Positions 1 to 14,544 of a stretch of 64,000 nucleotides of DNA are shown in pieces. This DNA comes from Siphlonurus alternatus (Eukaryota; Arthropoda; Insecta; Ephemeroptera; Siphlonuridae), in NCBI GenBank assembly GCA_949825025.1, contig OX463784.1, positions 11,428,783 through 11,492,782 of the forward strand, in the 5' to 3' direction. The notes beneath the pieces are model-generated. The model was given only the letters and a program-made list of their open reading frames with translations, had not been told where the DNA came from and ran no database searches. The position numbers and the translations under genes were made by a program. Positions within the stretch are counted from its first letter, which is position 1. Every line of letters starts with the position of its first letter.

Positions 1-166
1 TCATATAATATTATTTAATTTTAATAACTTATATAGATTTTATACATCCATAGCTCGACTCTCTAGCCTATAGCTCTGATCAAAAGTAATTACAAATATT
101 TCTTTATCTTGCACTAAAAATTACACGATATCACATGTAGTGAGAAAATGGCTTAAAAACTTAACG

Positions 167-666
167 GCAAATGTTAAATAGATAAATTCTCACTATATAA
201 GCTCTGACTCTATTACAGTGGCATCATCCAAGAAATTTAATTATAGGTTCTCATATCCCCCTCCCTATCAATCTCATATAATTATATTACGTACTACCCA
301 AACTGTCGTATTATATATTATATAATACAATTATTTTAATTACATTTCGTAATTTTTTATTTACCTTGGATATAACATAAGAGTTTCGATCCTCTCTATT
401 TTTTTAATATTGAATGTTAAATGTTAAATAGATAAATTCTCACTATATAAGCTCTGACTCTATTACAGTGGCATCATCCAAGAAATTTAATTATAGGTTC
501 TCATATCCCCCCTCCCTATATCAATCTCATATAATTATATTACGTACTGCCCAAACTGTCGTATTATATATTATATAATACAATTATTTTAATTATATTT
601 CGTAATTTTTTATTTACCTTGGATATAACATAAGAGTTTCGATCCTCTCTATTTTTTTAATATTGA
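167..666. repeat. 250-bp tandem duplication
   Basis: Two near-identical copies lie head to tail, about 167-416 and 417-666, offset by 250 bp. Both carry the segment starting GATAAATTCTCACTATATAA and the same AT-rich core. They differ by a few changes, for example an extra TA after CTCCCTA in copy 2. The high identity means a recent event. The pair lies in the presumed intron just upstream of the exon at 831. Confidence 0.9.
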
Positions 667-830
667 ACCTATAGCTTCGAAGTGCTGTCGCGATTAATCT
701 TTTTCTTTCTGAAATCGCGCCTCATCACTTTTTAATTGACGATGTGACATCTACATGCAGCTATACTCGTCACATTGAACACTACAACCCTTAATTTGAC
801 AAAGAGTTCTGACCCCTCTATTTTCCCCAG

Positions 831-1902
831 TGTCTCTTCGCGGTGGCACAAGTTCCTGCAAGGTTCGGACTCGAGGCTGGCTGAGCTTGAGACTGTGCAC
901 GGACTGTCGCGGATGAAGGGAAAGATCGTGAACTTGGTCGTCGGTCATGGCAGATACAACTTCGACCAAATGTGAGGCCTTTTCTATATTATAATATAAG
1001 TAAATCTTGAGCATATACGTACGTTTGAAGATTTTATTGTGTGGACTGTTTTAGGTGTGCAAACAATTGAACACGCATAATATTATGTAGTATCATTGAT
1101 AATATTTAATTCGTTGTAAGTATAATGAGGGTATATAAGAGGAATAAGGGTTGGGTGAGGAGAAGGGGGAGCATTTTTTTTTTGCCGCCCCTTAATTGTC
1201 TTTAAAATTTAAAAAATGAGAGGTGCACACAAATTCATAATGGAGTATCGACCTCAAATTTTTTTATTGCAGAAATGGATAGAGGGTGCAAAGTTATGCT
1301 ACACTGATTTTTTTCAGATTTTTTACAACTCTGGTACTATTTAAGTATTTTTAAACAAATATTAAAAGTTCTTTTTGTGACGTCACGAGGCGTCTGTCCT
1401 TAAGAAAAAGATAGGACTTGCGCACTTGCCGCCGAGTGACGTCACAAAAAGAACTTTCAATAATTTTTTAAAAATAGTTCCCGATCTGTAAAAAATCTGA
1501 AAAAAAATCGGGGTAGCATAACTTTGCACCCTCTATATCCATTTCTGCATGCAATAAAAAAAATTTAGGTCGATACTCCAATTCCCTCCTATTATAGCTA
1601 TTTAAAGTGCAAATTCAGGTGTATATAATGTATAATTATATATATATTTATATACTCGTGTATAATATAGAATAATTTGTTGTGTTTGTATTTGTTTGGT
1701 AACTTTGTTTATTTTATTGTTTGATTGATTCATTTATTTGTTTGTTTATTTATTTATATTTCAACTTGGTTCGCACGGACATGCTTACAGAGGACGCAGA
1801 CGACGACTATCACAATTTCCTCAGACCTCGGCCCTCGGCTCAGACTTGATGGCCGAGAGGATTCTGATGAATGAAATTCTTGGAGACGGACAACAAAATT
1901 AA
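831..1902 (+). CDS. 3' exons of an unidentified gene (partial)
   Basis: A strong acceptor (TTTTCCCCAG) precedes an exon at 831-971, which reads openly as SSRWHKFLQGSDSRLAELET and onward to GRYNFDQ, then meets a GTGAGG donor at 972. A second acceptor (GCTTACAG) opens an exon at 1791. With the first exon in phase 2 it reads through a basic stretch (GRRRRLSQ) to MAERILMNEILGDGQQN and a TAA at 1902. Codon use is more GC-rich than the surroundings, as in the real exons of this window. The 5' part would lie left of base 1. Doubts: the first exon could instead end at the TGA at 973-975, and all three frames of the second exon are open for some distance, so the C-terminus is uncertain. I do not recognise the family. 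Confidence 0.4.
1239..1583. mobile_element. Foldback MITE, family F1 (GTGACGTCAC core)
   Basis: The ends are inverted copies: AATGGAGTATCGACCTCAAA on the left and its near complement, finishing CGATACTCCAATT, on the right. Each arm of roughly 140 bp carries a TTTTTTTCAGATTTTTT motif and a GTGACGTCAC palindrome near the centre. Close relatives lie at 35975-36293 and 38545-38740 and a decayed one at 23805-24125. There is no coding capacity. Confidence 0.85.
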
Positions 1903-2057
1903 CGTAACTGAAATGTTATGGGCAAACGTAACTACTTAGTGAATAAATGTACTTAAATTAATTCAAATTCTATTATATTCAATCGTTATGATTGTACATA
2001 TTATATTAGAGACAAACTTGGATCTTGTCACATAATTGTGGAATATATATCGTCCCA

Positions 2058-2248
2058 CGTCCGAAATAATGAGCTATCTGCCTCCCATGAACTCGTTGCA
2101 ATAATGAGCTGTCTGCTATTTCAGGTGAGCGCAATTATGAGCTGTAAATTAGTATAAAATAAAGTTCAAAATTGCACTCACCTGAAATAGCAGATAGCTC
2201 ATTATTGCAACGAGATCATGGGAGGCAAATAGCTCATTGTTCCGGACG
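2058..2248. mobile_element. Foldback MITE (CGTCCG ends)
   Basis: An inverted repeat with arms of about 75 bp. The left arm contains AATGAGCTATCTGCCTCCCA and CTATTTCAGGTGAG. The right arm contains CACCTGAAATAGCAGATAGC and ends CCGGACG. The central spacer is short and AT-rich. Probably a non-autonomous DNA element; I could not define the target-site duplication. Confidence 0.75.
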
Positions 2249-3120
2249 AGAGACGATAGTGTTTAATATAAATTTTATATTATATACATATATACAATAA
2301 AATTATGGTATTATAAAAATAGAAAAAATAAAAATTCAGTGACCTAGCCAAAATGAAAATATTGTCTTATAGAATCATATGATTTTAGCTCCCATTAAAA
2401 GAAAATATATATTAATCAACCTCTATTAAGGCCCAAAAAAATAATTTATTCGCTTAAAATCTTAAATTTTTTCATCTTTAATAAGTTCCATTGTAACACA
2501 TTATCTAATACCTAAATATAATAAATAAAAAATATAGTTTCTGAAAAAACTATGCAAGCGATTTTTTTTCCTATGGTCTCTGTATGGAGTGTATGGCTTC
2601 TAGTAATTAAAAAAAAAAAAAAAAATACAATTTCTAATTTTTGGGGTCAAATTATTTCGTATTGAATTTGTCCTGTCATAAATTTTGTATACATTGAAAC
2701 GGTAAAATCATAAGTAAAAAAGGTATTTTAAAAATTGACTTGATAGAATTTATTCCATGATAACACAGTTATTTACATATAAGGTTTACTACAATTACTA
2801 TAGTTCTATACACATTAAAAGTAAAACATACCAACAAGTATCTGCCGGCTTAGCGAGTGGCAACCAGGGAAGCAATATTTTAAATGGCAGTCCAAGTTAA
2901 TAAGAAATTATTTTAAAAATAGTTCCGGGCAAAAAAAAAAAAAAAAAAAAAAAAATCTGAAAAAAATCATAGTAACATATTTTGGTATTCTCTAATCACT
3001 TTTGCATTAAAAAACTATCATGCAGGTTGTCCATTGTAGTAAGACTTGCCTTTTTCCTAGAGCTCTTTATGTAATTACATTATTTGCCTGCTCCGCCTGG
3101 TGTTGTTCTCTTATAGCCAG
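2249..3120. other. AT-rich spacer without a gene
   Basis: No coding signal was seen. It holds poly-A/T runs and, near 2880-3020, a fragment of the F1-like foldback family (a TAGTTCCGGGC segment followed by a long A-run and TCTGAAAAAAATCA). It ends at the 3' side of TIMMDC1. Confidence 0.5.
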
Positions 3121-3381
3121 CTACGACTCGGGTTTGTCTTGACTGGACTGTTGGTCTGGGATTGAGGTCAGGGACAGGCTCTTGCCTGCGAGGTCGTGGT
3201 GGAGAATCAGAGGGTCCTCGTCCTGGTCCTTGTGGGCCTTCATCGCTCGCTGCATCGCTCTGCAACAATACATTGTTGTCAGACACTGTGACAGCTCATT
3301 GTAGCGTGATTTTATTATTATTGAGTATATGAACAGTATGTTGTCACACTGTAAATAGCCGTACCGATAATAAATAAATAA

Positions 3382-3441
<60 letters not shown>

Positions 3442-6428
3442 AAATAAATAAATCTGCCCCACTATGACTGAACTCACTCTTGTCGCGAGGTCTTCCACTC
3501 GTACTGCCAGAAGCGGACCTCCTCCATGGTGGTACCGGTCAGTCGCAGGACCCCGAGAGAGATTGCTCCTGCCACGCCCCCCAACACACTCCCTGTAACG
3601 TGACATCAGGTCAGCAAACATCATCTCACAATGTAACACCTACATGAAAAAATGTTATTCTATATTTGGATAGAGGACCTTGAGTTGTGTACTGTCAATA
3701 TTTTTTCAGATTTTTTTGAACCCCCTAACACCTTTAAAATTGTGCTGCAAAATGCATTGACGTCATAGTCATGAAAGTATTTAACACACAAGTATAGGGA
3801 AATGCGTTGCATGACTATGACGTCACAGACTTGATTTTGAGGGTGTTAGAGGGTTCAAATAAATCTGAAAAAATGGACAATACATAACTCGAGGACTTCT
3901 ATCCAATAAAAAAATTCATGCAGATTCCTCATTTGAAGCTACACTCCAACGAGGATCACTCACCCAGCAAGCCTCCAACCACCAGTCCCCTAACTCCGAG
4001 GTTGCTCTTGTACGCTGCCCCGGAAATCCCCCCCGCTGCCACATACTCGAGGATTCCAGACCGTCCTCGGTACACAGCTATGGTGGTGCTGATGAGCCTG
4101 TGAGCATATCAGAGTTAGCAAACATAGATGGTTTTATTGTGTGAATGACTAAACTTACGATACAATAGACAATAATGGTTGCATTTTTTTATTTCATAAT
4201 TAGAAAATATACATTAAATTAAGCTTTTCTGAATTTTTTCAGATTTTTGGAGTGCGGGAACTAATTTTAAAAAAATATTTAAAATGTCTGAATTTGGGTG
4301 GTACACCTGATGGGACAACCGTGACGTCATCGACAGCCAATCACAGTAGCCGTGACATCATCAACAGCCAATTACAGCACGACAAATGACGTCACGGTTG
4401 TCCCATCAGGTGTACCACCCAAATTCAGGTATTTTAAATATTTTTTTAAAATTAGTTCCCGCACTCCAAAAAATCCGAAAAAATTCAGAAAAGCACAATT
4501 TTAGGTAAATTTTCTAAATATGAAATAAAAAAATGCAACCATTATTGTTTATTTTGTATACAGTATAACCTTTTCTTACAAGAAAATTTGAATACCAGCT
4601 TTATAAGTGAAAAATTTTCATGTAATAAATTTTAAATAAAGCCACTGAAATCCATACATTAATTGTTAACAATTGTTTCCAGTATTAAGATTGCTGCAAA
4701 GAAGTTGTTTGACTGTTTACAGTACATTACGCTGATAATGTTTATATTTGTAGTGGATTGTGTGAACCCCTTTACAGCAACCACAATCAGTATGCCAGCA
4801 ACTTATATTTTCCTTACATACAAAGTGGAATGGTAATTTTGATCCTTACAAAGAGTACATTAGGGGCCAAGTTAAAGGTCACATCTAACGAATGTCGTGA
4901 GCCAATAAGTTGCCGTTTCTGTAGCACAGCTGAAACCAAACAATAGTGGCGCAGCATTATTTGGCAACGTTACTTGATTTTAAGTTATTTCATTGGCTGG
5001 CGGCACTCATGTTTGATGGGACGTTTAGCTTGGCCCCCAGTGTACAAGGTGGCAGATACTCACACGTAAGAACTGCTGAAGAGCCCTAGTCGCCAGCCCC
5101 ACTTGAAGGCACCCTTACCGAAGCTGACCGTTACTCTGTCCTGCAGTTTCTTCTGTAAAAACAATAACAAAGACTTTGATGGTGCTCTCAAGGATAGAAA
5201 TCAAATGTTACTTTGGGAGAAATTTCCTTATCTAAACGACGGTTATTATTATTTTTCCCAGTAACTAATAATGTGAAAACATTTCCCGAGTTAGAAGCCT
5301 TTTGATTTTGAATCAATTTCTCCCCTCTAAAACCTTTCATGCTTAAACATCAATTTCATTTTTTTTTACATTACCCCCCCCCCCCTCCCCCCATTATTAC
5401 GATGGAAAATCAACTGAGTTGAAGTTTCTATTGAGAAGTTCTCAGGTGGCATGAATACCGGTAGATTTGTTTCAAAATATATGTTTGAGAGTTTAGAAAC
5501 AGAAGTCTGACATCCTATTATCTCTAAAGTTACATACTTTTGCGTCAACATGGTTCTTAAAGGCCGTGGCTTGGTTCGTCTCCATAAAATCCATATAGGC
5601 GAGTCGAGACTGAATGAAGCCCCCGATGCACGCCCCTGTGAAGAGCCCCAGCATACCGGCCTGTAGCACTGACACCATCTCGGGGCTGGTGTTGCCAAAT
5701 TCACTGCAACATAATATGTAACACCATTAGCATTGACATAGCAATTGATAGTATAAGCAGGGCATTTCACCATTTAATGGAGGTTAATAGGTTCAATAGT
5801 TTGAACACATGACATGTATACAGTACAATTACAAAACAGTACGGGAGTAAAAAAAAAAAAATCCTGATTTTGAAACTGCAGTCTGTTTTTCTACACAATT
5901 TTCTGTTTACCCATATAAAATTAAAATTTTGGTCAGGACCAATGTATTGTTGACAGATACGTACGTTGAAGTCTGAGATGCATAACCTCACTCTGAATCG
6001 GCTTTTAACAAGTCACAACTTTTTACTACCAAGAGGCATTTGCCACGGATCAATCCTCAGACCTCAAGTATAATTTGCATAAAATACATTAAATACAGTA
6101 TAATATATGTACTGTACATACTGTACAGTATATAATTATGATATATGCATACTGCATGTATGTATAGTATATCTCATCTTAATGGTTGCATAATCCCCAC
6201 TTAAACTGTAAAAAACAGGAGCTTTATTACGAACATATAAAACAAGGATTGAACTCACTCTGTACTGAACATGAGGTACAGCCTGTCCTTGCCGGTCTCA
6301 GATTGTTGATACTGTTTAATTTGGTCCGCATACTTGCTGGTAGGAGAGACTTGGTCATGTTGAGGTTGAGGGAACCCGAGGAAACTAAGGCTGGTGGGGC
6401 CACCAACGCCAAATAATCTTCCAAGCAT
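3121..6428 (-). CDS. TIMMDC1: TIMMDC1-like complex I assembly factor
   Basis: Six exons: 6428-6259, 5703-5538, 5152-5064, 4097-3964, 3592-3478 and 3259-3121. All junctions are GT-AG and the phases agree, giving 270 residues against 285 in human. TIMMDC1 is a Tim17/22/23-family inner-membrane protein of mitochondria that helps assemble the membrane arm of respiratory complex I. Visible signs: a glycine-rich hydrophobic segment at residues 69-88 (GMLGLFTGACIGGF) followed by a tail resembling the family's AxxxxRFDA stretch (FKNHVDAK); KWGWRLGLF at 129-137, matching the family WxWGWR block; then YKSNLGVRGLVVGGLLG (171-187) and a last Gly-rich segment ending near 204. The C-terminus is hydrophilic and charged. 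The start is the first ATG before an in-frame reading MLGRLFGVGG. Introns 3 and 4 carry MITEs. Confidence 0.95.
3641..3923. mobile_element. Foldback MITE in TIMMDC1 intron 4
   Basis: The left end holds ATATTTGGATAGAGGACCTT and TTTTTTCAGATTTTTTT. The right half is an inverted copy ending CTTCTATCCAATAAAAAAAT. TGACGTCA palindromes sit near 3760 and 3820 either side of the centre. Related to the elements at 9148-9452 and 12750-13043 (family F2). Confidence 0.8.
4158..4562. mobile_element. Foldback MITE in TIMMDC1 intron 3
   Basis: Inverted arms of about 170 bp. The left begins near ACAATAATGGTTGCATTTTT, the right ends near AAATGCAACCATTATTGTTT. Each arm has a TTTTTTCAGATTTTT-like block, a GGTGGTACACCTGATGGGAC block and GTGACGTCAT toward the centre. 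The loop contains a small direct repeat (GACAGCCAATCACAG / AACAGCCAATTACAG). Confidence 0.85.
4858..5042. mobile_element. Tc1/mariner-type MITE with TA duplication
   Basis: The ends are CATTAGGGGCCAAGTTAAA and, inverted, CACTGGGGGCCAAGCTAAA. The element is flanked on both sides by TA (4856-4857 and 5043-5044). It is 185 bp without coding capacity, in TIMMDC1 intron 3. The superfamily is inferred from the TA target site and the terminal repeats. Confidence 0.75.
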
Positions 6429-7324
6429 CACTACTGTTGCATCAAACCTGGATAAATTTAAAATTCACCGGTGCTTGGAAAAGAAGACTGGGAAGTTGGG
6501 TCCCTCTGAGCCAATGCTTGTTGTAGTGTTTATGCAAGGAAATTTACGTTCAAACTATTACTTTTAGATAATAATAATGAGACAAGAGTTATTAAATGTG
6601 TTAAAAATTATTTAAATGCATTATTTCAGTCTTAAATTGTATAAAATCGAACCTAAATTGCACATCTTGTCCTGCCAGTGAAATCAGCTGTTTTTTTCAA
6701 ACTGAAGAAGGTTTTTGACTCTAGTATTTATTATTTTCATTAAACTTGTTAATTATTAATTAATTAATTATTAATCTAATGTGCTGAAATTTAAAATTAT
6801 ATAACTTTATTTTTAGAATGCAGTTTCATATCACAACAAATATAAAACATGTGTTAAATTCGGTTAAATTTGTGATTTGACTTTTTGATGTATAGCGCCA
6901 AACTTGAATACTCAAACTTTTGTTATTTTTTGCCATATTTTTTTGCAGGCGCTCTGATTTTTTTGTCATTCAAAAGTCTAATAAGACGCAGTATAAGATT
7001 CGAGCCAAAGACAGAGTGTATTTTTCAAATAAGATATATCACATAATTTTTTGACTTCTTACCGCTTCTTAGAGGTACTCTAACGAGAGCGCGCTTTCAA
7101 ATAAAGGAATAAAATAATAATATTAAATAATTTTTATCTGCTTCTCAGCTATAATTAAGCTCTAGCTTATTTCAAGGATCAAGGATCGATCCGCATGAGG
7201 CAAAAAAGGGCTATCTCTGCTATCAATGCTATATCATCTATCATGGGGATAGGAAATAAGTCTGAAAGTCATATAAATGTTGATTCTTCTTTTTTTATTG
7301 TTTTAAACTTGCGTACACATTTCG
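6429..7324. other. TIMMDC1 upstream region, AT-rich
   Basis: The likely TIMMDC1 promoter and 5' UTR lie in the first few hundred bases. A less AT-rich stretch spans about 6440-6540. No TATA box was evident near the start codon. Beyond 6600 the DNA is AT-rich with no coding or repeat structure that I can define. Confidence 0.4.
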
Positions 7325-8195
7325 AAATGAAATGAAATAAAATAATCTTTATTTAGCTTTCGCTATTTAGTACAAATATAGTTTATATAAAGGGGCATTC
7401 ACAAAGCCCTAAGGCCACATTTAGGGCTCGATAATTTAAAGCCCGATTTTAGGCATGCTTTTTAGACCCAAAATTTCTGGTCTTATTATTGTTTTAATTT
7501 CTACGTTATAATTAATATATTTATATCTCGCTCTACATTTCTAGTATGTTAGAAATATATAATAAAATATTAACGGAAGTATAATAATTAAAACAATATA
7601 AATTAAGCAATAATAACAAATTAATTATTTTTTTTTTTAACTTTTTAATCAAACCCTTTTGGGTACTTCTATTTACTAATTACATACTACTTTGAAACCC
7701 CGAACCTTCCGAAACCCTAACTTAAACGTTTCACGGGCTCTTCTGGAACGGGGGTGGCCACGGCCTTGCAAATCCATCCCGGCATTTGCCTGCGGCTGAG
7801 AGAAACGTGGAAACCTCAGCCAGGATGGACGCTACAGCTTTTGTCAATGAACCGGAAGTGCAATGGTCCAAAGCCAGGGGAACCACATAGTGGAAAAGCG
7901 CAACGATTTACCCCTGGGTGGGAAACGTGGTTTTTGTTGAAAATGGTCACCCATCCAACTACTAACCACGCGCGGCGTTGCTTGACTTCGGTGATCTGAC
8001 GAGACCCGGTCAAGCGCACTGCGCCACACCTCCCAAATTAATTATAAATTATGTTATTATTTATGTTAACAATATATATTAATATGTCAAGGTTATTTTA
8101 AAGTTATGTCAATTTGTAAAATATGTAATCTGTTTTATAATCTTGTATTGTTAGCGCAAGCTAAATAAAGAATATTTCAATTAAAAAAAAAAAAA
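7325..8195. mobile_element. SINE-B copy with flanking retroelement tail
   Basis: Read on the minus strand, 8030-7640 begins with a 5S-rRNA-like head (TCAGATCACCGAAGTCAAGC, then GTGGTTAGTAGTTGGATGGGTGACC) and continues into a SINE body containing TGGACCATTGCACTTCCGGT. This variant (B) differs from the commoner variant A in its tail. On the plus strand, 8040-8195 ends in AATAAAGAATATTTCAATT plus a poly-A run, the look of a retrotransposed 3' end. An inverted match (TTTATTTAGCTTTCGC near 7349, GCGCAAGCTAAATAAAG near 8154) brackets the SINE, so it may have inserted between or into older copies. Confidence 0.75.
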
Positions 8196-9147
8196 GTTTA
8201 GAGTCCCCCATCAATATAATTTTTAAATTTCTGCGACCCAAGAATTTAATATATAGTAAAAAATTATAATAAACGTACGTACGTGTGAGTAACTGAGCTT
8301 GATACAATATATAGATATTATATCGTATTATAGTTATTAAGTTATTACGTTATTACACTATAATACTGCATATAATAAGAGAAAATCGAACCTGTGCATG
8401 ATTTATTGATGCAATTAAGCGTGCATTTATTAATCATAAAGTGTATACGTGCATGCAGTTATATATATATATATATATATTATAGCCTCCAAAGCCCAAA
8501 TACTGTATAATTTTAAACCTATAATAAACTAAATGCCTATATTATACTGAATATTGCATGCAAATAAATTTTTTACGTGCTCTCTATATAGCTGTATCTC
8601 CCATTTATGTAATACATTATGTTAAATATGTGATATAAAACCTCATATCTTATAAAACTATTCCAGCTGCTATGTTTCATGTGGGCCGGTGCATTGTATA
8701 TAAAATTCTTGCCAATTTCTTTTGACCATATATTATAATATAATATATTAAAATATTATAATATTTTTTTTTATTATTATTTTATTAACGTGCATTAATT
8801 AAGAACAGGAAAGAGCGATCTGGACAAAATTAAAGACTAAAAAAATAGGAAAAAAATGTTACCATAATATCAGAAATAAAATTTAGAACCTTACAATTGC
8901 ATGCTTCCAATTTTCCATTCTCATGCTATAACGCTGATTTTCCCTAAAAGTATTCTCCCACTCGCAATGGTTGCCTTTCAGGCACTTTAGTTGACACTAC
9001 CACTTTTATAATAAAATTAACTGTAATTTCTCATTATAGGTAACTAAACATATTATATTTATGTAATATATCAATATTATAACTTTCCCGTGTAATTCCT
9101 TCACCGGATAGACATTACTCAACAATGGACAGCCTTCGTGATTTTTT

Positions 9148-9196
9148 TTTTTTATGTAGTTTCATAAATGACCTCGATTTATGTATTGTTATTTTT

Positions 9197-9234
<38 letters not shown>

Positions 9235-9452
9235 AACGCCTGTATTGAGGGGAAGTGCGCTGTGACGTCATAGTCATGCAACGTTTTTTCCTGTGCTCTT
9301 GCGTATTAATTATTTGCATTATTATGACGTCACCAGCCAGACACCAGCATTTTGCATAACAATTTTAAAGGTATTAAATGGTTAAAATGAAATCCCCCCC
9401 CCCAAATAATTTTTGTTTACGATATACATAACTGGAGGTCCTCAAAATATGC
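9148..9452. mobile_element. Foldback MITE, family F2
   Basis: The left end has GACCTCGATTTATGTATTGT, a TTTTTTCCAGATTTTTT block and a GTGACGTCAT. The right half is inverted, with ATGACGTCAC and the end CATAACTGGAGGTCCTC. It lies just 3' of the N-glycosylation-repeat gene. Poly-T and poly-C runs are expanded. Confidence 0.7.
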
Positions 9453-9661
9453 ACTTAGGCCATGGCCGCCCCGGTTTGGAAGGGATCCACAAAAGTAGGG
9501 CCTGCGAAGAGCCGGGAGGTTAAATTCTGTCACTTAATTGTGGCCAGTACCCTATATACTAGGGTTCAGTTGAAGAAAAAAAAAAAAAAAAAAAAAATGC
9601 AATTAAAAAATTCCATAAAGGTTTTCCATACTTTGTTTACAAACAACAAGCAGCCTGGTTC

Positions 9662-13319
<3,658 letters not shown>

Positions 13320-14298
13320 TATTACACCTAAAACTTTTGTCGACAACTTTACACTAATATTTCGGTTTGTGATATCTCTCTCGTTCTCGTATGGACCTAA
13401 TTGTTTTATAACAGCAACTTAATTGCAAAATTTATACTTGAACATTTTATTTTAATTACTTCCTTTAATTAGTCAATAATTATGTTTCAGTGTCCATTTG
13501 TAATTAATTATCATCGATATAACAGGAAATTTAAAAAAAAATCTGATTTGGTGTAAATGATTTTTTTTTAACATTATTATAATTATCGTTCATATAATGG
13601 TGTTCATGAGTGTGAAGCTATACATTTCCCTAAACTGAAGTCTTGTAACAATTATGAAACAAAAATATATGCTGTGTACTTTTGTTAATTTATTAATTAA
13701 AATTATACAAATGTATATAACTATAGTAAATTTAAAATTAAACGATTACATTTTTTTTAAAGTAATTTTCCATTTATTTTCTAATAGTACAAAATAATTG
13801 TATTCACTATACGACACATATCTATAATAAAAACTAATTTAATATAAAAGCAAAATTTCATAGAAAAGGAGCAAAAAGAGAAGGATGTGCAACTACAGAG
13901 GAATATGTTGTTTCAACGAGAGATGATGTGCAGATTAATATAATATTTATGTGGCAGAAAGATGTAAAAAAAAAAAAAAAAACTTTAAAAAGAGATTTTG
14001 TGGAGTATACAATTTTTCATCATAATATCATCGTTGCAAAAATGTATTGACGAAACCAAAATTAAAGCATGACATTTTTTTTTTATTCATGATGACACTT
14101 TTTGCTTGTCTCTTTAACATAGAACAGTAGAACACCGTGGGACAGTGAAGGCAGGTTAGAAATTAAACCTGTTCCTTGGATAGTTTTGTTGCTTCATTCA
14201 CCCATGTTATTTTCTATTTATATAGAGATCGAGGATCATCGTAGAAGTTTTTGCAGCAAGACTCGTTATATGACAAGCTGGTTGCATTGAGTTGGGAA
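13320..14298. other. Intergenic AT-rich spacer
   Basis: This is the upstream region of the sequon-repeat gene, running toward the 3' side of the cuticle gene. No exon, tRNA-like fold or well-defined repeat was recognised. No convincing TATA element could be fixed for the short exon 1 at 13319. Confidence 0.4.
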
Positions 14299-14302
14299 TT
14301 AA

Positions 14303-14452
14303 CGGGCGCGATTCACGAAGAGTTAGCCAGGTTTCTAACAACGTACGTTTAACTTAACCACGTAGAAAACAGGAATAGTTAAAAAGAGATTAAGCTAAAC
14401 GTGATTAGAAAGCTGCATGCATCATGGACAACTTCTTCGTGAATCGCACCCG
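14303..14452. mobile_element. MITE with TTAA target site
   Basis: The termini CGGGCGCGATTCACGAAGA and, inverted, CGGGTGCGATTCACGAAGA are flanked by TTAA at 14299-14302 and 14453-14456. It is 150 bp and non-coding. A TTAA duplication is typical of piggyBac-like elements, but the terminal bases are not the usual CCY, so the assignment is tentative. It lies about 100 bp beyond the stop codon of the cuticle gene, possibly in its 3' UTR. Confidence 0.7.
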
Positions 14453-14544
14453 TTAACGTAACTTTCTACGATAAATCCTTACTTGTAGAGGGTGAATACA
14501 CTACCCCACTGGACATCGTGAGACTGTTATATTTTGGAGGTATT

